A stretch of 64,000 nt of DNA from the NCBI RefSeq assembly GCF_037042905.1, contig NW_026974141.1, forward strand, positions 3,836,001 to 3,900,000, in the 5' to 3' direction. The notes beneath the pieces are model-generated. The model was not told where the DNA came from and ran no database searches. It worked only from the letters and a program-made list of their open reading frames with translations. The DNA comes from Lytechinus pictus (Eukaryota > Echinodermata > Echinoidea > Temnopleuroida > Toxopneustidae). Numbering within the stretch: position 1 is the first letter of the stretch; the number at the start of each line of letters is the position of its first letter. Below are positions 23,101 through 35,100 of the stretch, piece by piece. Made by a program: the position numbers and the translations under genes.

Positions 23101-26100
23101 ACATAAAGAATTAAGTGCAAAAATTCGTAACGTATGTGTTTTTACTCGAGAATCTGGGTTTCTGTTACACCTGATCTTTTTTTCAAGGACATTACTTATT
23201 AACTACTTTTCTTGAGTATCCCTGTCAGTGAAAGTATGTAAAACAATCCGTACAAATGAGTTTTTCTTCAAGTTTGTAAGGTATGATAGCAGAACGGGTG
23301 AAAAAACTCACAGCCAGGTAAAGCGATAATCTGACGATTAACTGCGCTGAGAAAATGAGTAGTATATGACTCTTGTATGTGAGTTTTGGGGTGTTGAGAT
23401 CATGCATCCAAGTAATTTTACTCGGATCTCGCGTTAATTGCTTGCGCGCACACGTGATACCGGCCAAATGTGCAGAGCATGAAGACTTTTCTGGTAAGTT
23501 CTACATGTCTTTTTATTTATTTTCCCCCTTTTCTTCTATAATTACTTTTCTTGACAATAATAGCTTAGACCTACATGTATGGGGCAAACATAAATGCTAT
23601 TTATGGTGACAACAGGGTGCATTGATCTACATTCTCATCCATCCGAGGCTCACGCCTCTCGGTTTGGGTAACCACACACCAGCCTGTTGTTGCGCCGCTA
23701 CCCCGGGGCCAGAAGGGAGTGAAGGCCAGTGTGCCGCTACGATTGCTGGAGTCATTTATGAGGAGGGCAAATAAGTGACATCGTCCATGATTACATAAAT
23801 CATTGTCAAGAAAAGTAATTATAGAAGAAAAGGGGGAAAATAAATAAAAAGACATGTAGAACTTACCAGAAAAGTCTTCATGCTCTGCACATTTGGCCGG
23901 TATCACGTGTGCGCGCAAGCAATTAACGCGAGATCCGAGTAAAATTACTTGGATGCATGATCTCAACACCCCAAAACTCACATACAAGAGTCATATACTA
24001 CTCATTTTCTCAGCGCAGTTAATCGTCAGATTATCGCTAAAACTAATCAAGTGTGTAATATGCTCACATACTCAAAAAGTCAGTAAATATACTTTAAACA
24101 TACTCATTACACTGGGTTAAGTTACTCATTAGATTGAGTTATTCAAATTTACTCACTTGATGTGTCACTATAGTGTCAAATGAAATATACTCGACAAGAT
24201 GAGTTTTCAAAGTACCTTCATTGAGTGAAAGTACTCATCAAAGTATGTCGCTATAGTGTCAAAATTATTTTGACATTTGAGTACGATTACTAACACATGC
24301 AAGTTTCTGTTTTTTGTGTGCAGTAATTCTGATGATGCTGATCACGTGGTTTACCTCATTTGCATATTTCCTATTTTAAAAAGAAAAATCAGGATTTAGA
24401 ATGGAATATCCTTGCAATGGCACTCATTGTTGTTGAAAAACTTTCCAAATAAGTGTGTGAACTAATTCACAATGAAAACGTGTAATTTCATATATCACAT
24501 TTAAAATAACAGCAGAAACATTAATTTACTAACCATCTTTTCCATCACATTTCACTGACCATGCTGACCATGGTATATAACAAACCAAATGCATGTAATA
24601 AATTGATCCAGTAAGACCAGTACGAGGACCAGTTCGACCAGTTCGAGGACCAGTCAGACCAGTAGAAAATACCAGTAAAGACCAGCTTGAATTGGATGAA
24701 GACCAGTGAGACCAGTAACAACCACCAGAAAAAAGACCAGTATAAAATTCCAGTAATTCAAGACCAGTTTAATTTTTAACTGGACCAGTAAAATTTTAAC
24801 TGGACCAGTATGACCAGTTAGACCAGTAAACCGATGTTCCAATTTCCAGAGTTACCAGTTAAAATTTTACTGGTCTAACTGGTCCAGTGGAACTGGTTTT
24901 TCCTTTCCATCTCAGAAAAAAATGTCCTTCACGAACTAAAGCCCATGTAAAGTATTGAAAACAATAGTTCATGGATATGAAACTGATTAAAAGTAGTCAA
25001 ATTATCTGCCTGGAAATTAGAAAAATGTCTACAAGGTCATCCAACAGAATCAGGATATCCATTAATTTCAGTCAACTTCTGAAACCGACATTTCCAAACA
25101 CTTTAGTTTATTCTCTACTAGAAAGGTTATGTCTATGCTTGCTGACATGAAAAAGAAACCAATTCAATCTGTGTTTTCGTGCATGCAGAAGAATCTTCCA
25201 TTTGTTTTATGAACGAACTGAAGAAAACTTGCTCTACTCTATACATGGTATAGGTTCTGACTCTTGTCAATTATTCCATGTAGGTCCATGATTATTCTTG
25301 TGATTAGCAAAAAAAAAAAAAAAAATTTGCATAATTTCGCTTCTCAACCAGTAACCGCAGTGCACACAAATACCAAAAAAAAACTCTCGCACTTTCAGAA
25401 CTCAAAAGGTGGTTTCAGACCGCCTCGAAGTTCGTCAGTTTCAGGTATTCTCTGATCGGGAAATTTACCCCGATCAGAAAATACCAGGTATTTTGGTAAT
25501 GTGAAAGCAAACTACGCGTAATTTCCCCGAAAGAAAATACCCGCTAAATAGTAGGTACTTGACAAAATTACGAGAACTTTCGCGGGGATTTTTCCAAGGT
25601 CGCAGGTATCAATTTACGGGAACTTTTAGCCCAGCGTGTCGTTGGGCGCGGGCGCCGTAGTCTGCTATGCAGACTCTGAATGGCTCGTGAAGTGGGATCT
25701 GCAGCTGGTTTGCGAAGCAAACCAGCCTGAAAGGGCGAGCGAAGCGAGCCATTTCCAGATCTGCAGGCTCTAGTAGACCTAGTCTGCTATGCAGACTCCT
25801 TGAATCAGCTGTGATACACACACTGCAGATGTGGGTCTATAGTTGTAGACTACGGGCGCCGTGGGTGGCTGCTGGGCTAGTGATTTTGAATCTCGTGCCT
25901 TGCCTGCTTATACAGACCATACTGCGCATGCTCGTAACTTCAGGAATTTATCCTGAAGGGTATGTTTCGGGGCGGTGTGAATGAAGGAATAATTAATGGG
26001 TATTTTTTAGCCTTAAAAAGTTCTCGTAATTTAACGGGGATTCTTGTGATCGAGGCGGTTTGAAACCACCTAAAGAGTGTTATGATGGGAAACACCTTTC

Positions 26101-29100
26101 ATTCTGCTTATAAGGACAGGAAATTGATAAAAAAATCTTTCACAGATTTCGGGGGCCGATTGCACGAAAGGGTCTTTCCAAGGACCGTCTTTCGAGTCGC
26201 CCATCTTTTATGATACGCCATGTGAAACGCATTTCAAATAAATTATCTGCAAATATATTTTATTTGTCCGTTAAAATAAACAAAATATTTGTTTATAAAA
26301 TGATGTGTTATCTCATGAAATTGTATAAAATTTGATTTAAAAGCAAGCTTACGAATTTTATTTGTTTATCATAAATTTCAGAAACACCCCGCTTATAGCG
26401 CATCATAAAAGATGGGCGACACGAAAGACGGTCCTTGGAAAGACCCTTTCGTGCAATCGGCCCCGGGAGGTCTACAAGGAAAGTGTTAAGAGGGGAAGTA
26501 CCTTTCGTCGTTCAAGCCACGAAGGGGATTTGAACCGGTCATTGTTGGAATACCAATGTGATCAATCATGAGCATGATGTCACCGACATTGTAGTCAGGA
26601 TTCATTCCACCACCAGCATTCGTTACGATCAGGGTCTTCACGCCCATGTGATTCAGGACACGCACAGGCATAATAACCTGAAACAAAGAGGGCGACAAAG
26701 AGAAAAGGGTTTAACAATTATCTTTCATCCTCAGAATTTAGTCAGAAATATGATTGTAATTTTGACTACAAGAGATAACAATAGTAATAATTATAGTTAT
26801 ATTGCGCCAAATCCACTCTGTAGAGTACTCAAGGCGCTTTTAAGGAATTTATAAAGGAAATTAAGAAGAATTGAAGAGAAATGTTTTAAGGAGTTGTTTG
26901 AAAGTTTCAGAGGTATACAAGCACTGTTTTAATATTTTCAGGGAGGCTATATTCCATAACTGAAGCCAGTGCGTTTTGTGTAAACGTCTCTCCCCTGTTT
27001 CATAGATGCAGGCTATGCTACAGTGGAAAACACTCCGTCCCTCGGATAGGACGTTAAATGGAGGCCCCGTGTAGAGGAGAATCACACCCTTTGCACGTTA
27101 AGAACCCACTGCATTATTCGAATAAGAGTAGGGGGAAACCCCGGTGTAGTGGTCCACCTGCATTCCCCAACCAGTTATGGGGAGGAGAGACCTTCGGCGC
27201 ACAGTTCTGTGTGCGCGCCCTTGGCGACCCAGATTGGCTGGCTCCTCCAATGCGCCTTTGAATGTCTTTGACAGATATATGGCGCTATACAAATGCTGTG
27301 CATCATCATCATCATCAACTTGGGGGATGAGTGAACAAACGATCTTTCCCTCAGGTTTTGGAAACTTTGTGGGTAACGAGAGAAATGGAAGAGGAGGAGC
27401 ATAAGGATCTTGAAGGGGTATAACTTTTGATCAGTGAAATGAGGTACTGGGGAGAAGAGCCATGGATACAGTGGAAAGTTAACAAAAATCTTGAACATAA
27501 TGCGTTGTTTTACAGGGAGCCAATGTAAGGATCTTAAAATAGGAGTAATGTGAGTGCGCCTGGTGGATAATGAAACAATGCGAGCGGCAGCATTTTGAAG
27601 TTTCTGAACTTTGACTAACTGATTCTATGGTCGATTGAACAAAAGGGAATTACCAAAATCGAGACGGGACGAAATGAAAACGTGAACCAATTTTTCTGTG
27701 GCCGGTCGAGACAAGTATTTCCTAAGAAAGCCGATATTTCGCAATTGGTCTGCCAATAAAAGAGATGTGATATGACATTGTCATGTGAGAATAAAAAACT
27801 ATAGGCCTACCGACATGACCGAGATTGTGCGACAAAAACTTGACAAATTAACAGTGAGGCCAGAAAATGGGATGGAGTCGATGTGGACTTTACTAAGCTG
27901 TACTTTGGAGCCAAAGAGAAGAAATTCACATTTGGCTGGATTCGACTCAAGTGACTGAGAAGTCAGCCAATTGTGAACATCAACCATGCAACATTTAAGA
28001 CGATGAATGGAACTTTCTGCAGCCAATTCATCCGAGTTAAAGGAAACCATGAGTTGGATGTCGTCTGCATGAATATGGTATTTTATGCCGTATTTCAACA
28101 GAGCTTGTCGCAATCCTAATAAATAAATCGAGAAGAAAGTTGGCCCGCCAACAGAACCCTGTGGTACTCCGCAAGAGAGAGGCAAAGCATCAGACATATA
28201 ACCGATAACACAAACAATCTTAGAATGGAATGAGAGATAAGACTCAAACCACTTGTAAGCCTCACCCTTAACACCGAGTAAACTAAGTATTTCAAAAGGA
28301 TAGTGTGAAGGCGGAGGACAGGTCTAACAGCAAAAGAGCTGTGGTGTTCCTTTATCCGTGCCTCTTAGGATATAATTAGACGAATCAGAAAGAAGTGTTT
28401 CTACACTATGATTGGACCTACAACTTGACTGGAAAGGTTCGAGCAAATCATAATCCGGAAGGTATTCTGACAATTGAGAGAACACAATCCTTTCAAGAAT
28501 CTTGAACAAAAAAGGTAAGTTTGAAACTGGGCGGTAGTTTTGGAGGGAATTTTGGTCCAGGGAGGTTTTTTTTAACAGTGGGGTAATAAGAACAACTTTC
28601 AGAAGGGGAGGAATTAACGTATGCCTGTTCTACGACATCTGCTCCTGCGACAATTGCTCCGGTCTTAATGTCTCAGACAGCGGCGTAACAGGGGTCAGTG
28701 ACCAGGGGGGGGGGGGGCAAGAGCCGACAATGTCCCGGTCATATCATGGTATGAACAGACGTATATGGTGTAATGAGGCAACAATTTTTAGAGGGCCAGA
28801 TAGGCCTATTGCGTATCGGGTAGAATTTATCTTTTAAAAAAAAAGTTGCGAGCGAGCGAAGCCAGCAAGCAAAAATTTTGACATTTTTAATAAAAAATTT
28901 CAATTTTGTGATGTCCAGAGAATACTATGTTTCACCCTTTTCTTTTTCCATTCCTTTTCTTCGTGGTCTGTACGCCACTATGAACAGGATGCTTTGCGGC
29001 AGTAGTGTGAAGAGTATAACAAAAAACGAGGGGCGCAGTATGGCACATGTGCTAAAAAGCTGCTTAATATAAATTATAGGCATGACATAATTCATGGAAT

Positions 29101-32100
29101 CAGAGCTGGAGGGCAGATCGAGGAGAAATTCGAGTGAAAAAATACATTAATATACAAAATATAATGCACATAAGCACGTGCATGCAGGGCCAAATAATGA
29201 ACGATGTGCGAGAAGAGCCAATGGATATACCGCACCGAGGTCCGCAGGACCGAGTGCGGTATATCCATTTGGCGAGTCAAGGACAGAGTTCATTAGTTAG
29301 GTCCTCTATGCACAAGAGCGCGTGCATTGTTTGTTTTACACAACGTCCTCCCCCTCCCCAATGTTACCGAGTTGCCACGAATTTGATTTAAATTCTAGAT
29401 AATTCTAGATAATTCCAGACCTCGCACTATCCTGCACTCTGACGTCAGAGTGCAGGATAGTACTTTTGGTATGACGTCAGAGTGTAGGACAGTGCATTTT
29501 GGATGCAATAGTGCAGTTCACTGAATATCATGTGATCCGATCTGGACCAATCAGATTACAGAACATTTTTGAGAGTTGTATAAAATGACTACCTACCTTG
29601 AATGGTGAGTGTCCCTCATAAAGATGAAAATCTCCCTGCATCACCACCACAGACTTTCCATTCAGTTCCCCAAAGTAGACCTGACCAACGTATCCTTTAA
29701 CTGAAAAATTAAGTTCATTTGTTCCAAAATAAGTTTCGTAATATTGATATTAAACTAGGCCTTGTTTGAACCAACCCTCATGAGGAAGGCTCACTCAAAC
29801 TGTAATTTGCAACAAGCCTACAAGAAGGGTTATAGAAATTAGGAATGCCAGCGGGCTGTAACCACAGGGAGCTAAATGGGAGTCAAAGTCATGCTTAAAG
29901 GTCAAGTCCACCCCAGAAAAATGTTGATTTGAATCGATACAGAAAAATCAAACAAGAATAATGCTGACAATTTCATCCAAATCGGTTTTAAATGAGAAAG
30001 TTATGACATTTCAAAGTTTCGCTTATTTTTCAACAAACAGTTATTATGCACAACTCAGTGACATGCAAATGAGAGGGTCGATGATGTCCCTCACTATTTC
30101 TTTTTTTTTAATTATTTTAATTATACAATACTTCAATTTTTACAGATGTGACAAAAAGGACCAACTTGACTGAACAATAGAATGTTAAAACGATGGTAAT
30201 TCCATTAGTTCAGGGAGGAAGAAAACATTGTATCAAAGGAAAATGAGGAAGAACTTAGAATATTTCATATTTCACATACTGTAATACATTGCAAAAGAAA
30301 TAGTGAGTGACGTCATCAGTCCCCTCATTTCCATACCGACCAGGATATGCCTATAACTGTTTTGTGTAATTAAGCGAAAGTTTGAAACGTCATAACTTTC
30401 TTATTTCACATCCGATTTTGATGAAATTTTAAGTGTTATGCTTGTAGGATTTTTCTCTTTTTCTCAAATCAACTTTTTGTTTGGGGGAATTTGTCCTTTA
30501 AACATCATGGTGCATTGATATGCGATCTCATTAAAAACTATCTGGCTACGCAACATATTCAGAGGCCCTGAGCATGCATGCTTTAACCCAAAAATGTCCA
30601 CAATAACCCTCATGAATTACCAACGGGTTTTCAATACAGACAAAAATAAACAAAATCACAAAAACAGATCAAAATATAATAGGAAAATTTCCGTGGGGGG
30701 GGGGGGCTGTTGCACCCACAAATGTAATAACACTTTACCCACAAATGTAATAACGCCCACAAATGTAATAACACTTTACCCACAAATGTAATAATTTCAC
30801 CCACAAATATAATAATGCACTTTACCCACAAATGTAATAATTTTTGATCGCCCACAAATGTAATAATGACTTTACCCACAAATGTAATAAATTTGAAGGG
30901 ATTTTTGGCGAATCCGTTCTAAACAAAATCCTGTAGTATGCGTCCATATAGCAATGGACCTATGATATAGCACAAAAGTGCAAAGTCTTTTTTCCAGACC
31001 CGGTTAATTAAAAATTATAATGTAGGTCCAAAGTCTTTTTTCCAGACCCGGTTGTTTAAAAAATTATGATATAAGTCCAAAGTCTTTTTTCCAGTCCCGG
31101 TTGTTTAAAAAATTATAATATAAGTCCAAAGTCTTTTTTCCAGACCCGGTTATTTCAAAAATTATAATATAAGTCCGAAGTCTTTTTTCCAGACCTGGTT
31201 GTTTCAAAAATTATAATATAAGTCTAAAGTCTTTTTTCCAGACCCAGTTGTTTAAAAAAATATAAGTCCAAAGTCTTTTTTCCAGACCCAGTTGATTCAA
31301 AAATTATAATATAAGTCCAAAGTCTTTTTTCCAGACCTGGTTATTTCAAAAATTATAATATAAGTCCAAAGTCTTTTTTTCCAGACCCGGTTGTTTAACA
31401 ATTATAATGTAAGTCCAAAGCCTTTTTTTCAGACCCGGTTGTTTCAAAAATTATAATGTAAGTCCAAACTAAGATACGATAATGATATTCAAGTGGAATA
31501 AAAATGAGAATCGAGCTTAGTCTTTTCTCCAGACCTAGTTAATTAAAGCTGGTGGAATAAATGTCTTTGTTGTTGTTTGAACTTATACGGCGCGTATTGT
31601 GAATATATGCACTAAGAGTAAATTCAGAACCAAGCGTAGTCTTTTCTCCAGACCCGGTTACTTAAAACTAAAAACTAAAACCCTAAAGTAATGCGTTCAT
31701 ATAGCACAAAAGTGCAAAGTCTTTTTTCCAGACCTGGTTAATTCAAAAATTATAATAAAGTCAGTCTTTTTTCCAGACCCGTTTGAGTAAAAAAATATAA
31801 GTCCAAAGCCTTTTTTCCAGACCCGGTTGTTTCAAAAATTATACTATAAGTCCAAAGTCTTTTTTCCAGACCCGGTTATTTCAAAAATCATAATATAAGT
31901 CCAAACTAAGATACGACAATGATATTCAAGTGGAATAAAAATGAGAATTGCGCTTAGTCTTTTCTCCAGACCTAGTTAATTAAAGCTGGTGGAATAAATG
32001 TCTTTGTTGTTGTTTGAACCTATACGGCGCGTATTGTGAATATATGCGCTAAGAGTAAATTCAGAACCAAGCGTAGTCTTTTCTCCAGACCCGGTTACTT

Positions 32101-35100
32101 AAAACTAAAAACTAAAACCCTAAAGTAATGCGTTCATATAGCACAAAAGTGCAAAGTCTTTTTTCCAGACCTGGTTAATTCAAAAATTATAATATAAGTC
32201 CAAAGCCTTTTTTCCAGACCCGTTTGAGTAAAAAAATCATAATATAAGTCCAAAACCTTTTTTCCAGACCCGGTTGTTTAAAAAAATATATACTATAAGT
32301 CCAAAGTCTTTTTTCCAGACCTGGTTATTTCAAAAATCATAATATAAGTCCAAACTAAGATACCATAATGATATTCCATTGGAATAAAAATGAAAACTGA
32401 GCTTAGTCTTTTCTCTAAACCCTGTTATTCCAAAATTATAAATAACAATACAACAACACAAACAGTACAAAGACCCCATAATCATGTTAATGCTGGATAA
32501 CATGGACATAGAGTAGTCTTTCAGCCAGACCGAGTTATTTTTTTCAAAATAACGCCGATAGTAATAATAAAAAACTACAAATCTAAGACCAAGCAATCCT
32601 TCAACCTAAGAACCAGTTTTAAAAAGAGGTTAAGAGCGTTGTCTTTATTCCAGACCTAATCATTGAAAAAATTACAAAAAAAATCTTCTAACGTAAGACC
32701 CTATCATATTCTTATTCTTGTGGAATAAGACGAGATTCAAAACGTACTCTTTCCTCAAGACCCAGTTATTTAAACAATGAATTTTTAAATACTTCAAATC
32801 TAAAACCAATTTTCAAAAGTTACACCCAGAAAAAAATACTCTTTACCCCACACCTTTACCCCATTTAAAAAAAATAATACTTAGACCCCTACAAAACATT
32901 GTAATAATGCATGGGTAAATCAATCATCTTTTCTCAAGACTTAGTTATTATTTGAAAAAAATAAAATAGTTTTTACAAATATTCTAAAACGAATACCCGA
33001 TAATCTAATTACTGTAGAATAACATGAAGATCGATTGTAGAATTTCCTCCAGACACAGTTATTTCAAGAATAAAAAAGCAATAAAAAACCCAACCCCCAA
33101 CAACGAATCTAAGAACCAACAATCCTCCAAATTAAGACCATGTAGAAAAGCACATGTTTAGAGCGTTGTCTTTATTCCAGGACCAGTCATTTAAAAAATA
33201 ATTTAAACAATCTTAAAAACATAAAACTTTGTCATATTCTTATTCCTGTGGAATAACACGAGTATTATGCTTAGTCTTTCGTCTAGACCCGGTTATTTTA
33301 AAGATAAACAAATATTGAAAAAAAATCAAGGCTAAGACCAATCTTCAAAATTAAACCCAGTTAAAATGCTTGAGTTTTGAGTTTTGTCTTTACCCCACCC
33401 CCAGTTCTCTAAAAAGTACAAATTAAGCCAAACTATAAAAACCATGTGATATCGCATACCACAAAGACGACAAATTAATCATAGGCGTAAATATTTATAT
33501 TATACGCGCCTTAAAATCCAAGATAAAAACAACAACATTATTCTACATCAGTGATATTGTGGGGTCTTTACTGATACTGTTTGTTTCTTTTGATTGTTTC
33601 TGATAATTTCCTATTTTGAAATAACTGGGTCTGGAGCAAAGACTACTCCATATTTCCATGCTATTCAATGTTGATAAGATTGCAGGGTTTTTGTTTTGTT
33701 GTTGTTGTGTTTTTTAATGATTTTTATAACTGGGTCTGGAGAAAAAAACACGCTATATTCCCATGCTATTTAACATTAATAAGATATTGGGGGTCTTTGT
33801 TTCTTGTTGACTCTTTAAAAATTATTTGTAATTTTAAAATAAGTGGGTCTGGAGGAAAAACTACGCTATATTTCCATGTTATTCAACATCAATAAGACTG
33901 TGGGGCCTTTGTTTTATTAGTATTATATATCTTTTCTATGATTTGTTATTTTAAAATAACTGGGTCTTAAAGAAAGACTACGTTATATTTTCAAGTTATT
34001 CAACATCAATGAGATAGTGGGGTCTTTGTTAATAGTGTTCTTTATGATATGCAATTGTGATATAACCGGGGCTGGAACAAAGACTACACCATATTTCGAT
34101 ACTAACTGGGCGTTTGTGTGTGTGTGTGTGTGTAAACTGGGCGTTGTGGCGTGCGCCTGTTATCCAAGCTATGTGGGGAAGTTACAAATTGATGCAGAGG
34201 TTCGAGCCCTGGTCACGTGTTTCGGATGGTCCCAGACGTAAATAACCATATCTGATTGATGCACGTCTGATAAAACTCAAATACACACAGACACACACAC
34301 ACACACACGCTATTCAATGTTGAAAAGATTGCGGGGTCTGTTTTTGGTTGTTTTTGTTGTTCTTTTGTTTTTGAATGATTTTTGTTCATAACTGGGTCAT
34401 TAGGAAAGACTATGCTATGTTTCCCTTTTTTCAACATTAATAAAATCGTGGGGTCTTTGGTTTTTTTTTTAATTATTATTTATTATTTGCTATTTGAAAT
34501 ATTTGGGTCTGGAAGAAAGACTACGCTAAACTGGGCGTTGTGGCGTGCGCCTGTAATCCAAGCTATGTGGGGAAGTTACAAATTGATGCAGAGGTTCGAG
34601 CCCTGGTCACGTCTTTCGGATGGTGACGTTAAAGGTCGGTCCCAGACGTAAATAATCATTTCTGATTGATACACGTCTGACAAAACTCAAATACACACAC
34701 ACACACACACACGTTATTCAACAATAAGAAGAATTAATTTTGGGATCTTATTTGGAAGATTGTTTAAATGTTTTATATAACCAGGTCTAGAGAAAAAAAG
34801 ACTGTGACTTTGCACTATATGAACGCATTACTATAGGGTTTTATTTCAGAACAGATTCGCCAAAAATCCCTTCAAATTTTGTAACATATGTGGGTAAAGT
34901 GCATTATTACATTTGTGGGGTGAAATTATTACATTTGTGGGTAAAGGGTTTTAGTTTTTAGTTTTAAGTAACTGGGTCTGGAGAAAAGACTACGCTTGAT
35001 CCTCAATTTACTCTTAGCGCATATATTCACAACAAGCGCCGTATAAGTTAAAACAACAACAAAGACATTTATTCCACCAGTTTTAATTAACTGGGTCTGG

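Larger units (their letters stand above)
22322..24907. mobile_element. 2.6-kb element with GGAAAAACCAGT ends and ACCAGT subterminal repeats
   Basis: Left end GGAAAAACCAGTAAGACCAG is inverted at the right end (ACTGGTTTTTCC, 24895-24907). Both subterminal zones (22330-22710, 24600-24905) are packed with ACCAGT/ACTGG. The left zone contains a tandem duplication with a period of about 176 bp. The interior holds a microsatellite and another inverted-repeat element. No transposase was found. Superfamily unknown. Confidence 0.65.

Noticed and set aside
23601-23987. 128-codon minus-strand gene
   Set aside because: Half of it is an arm of the 237-bp inverted repeat and the rest reads through the spacer.
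30960-32360. CRISPR-like array (regular repeats of about 50 bp)
   Set aside because: Units vary, there are no unique spacers, the array is inverted in the other arm, and the genome is eukaryotic.
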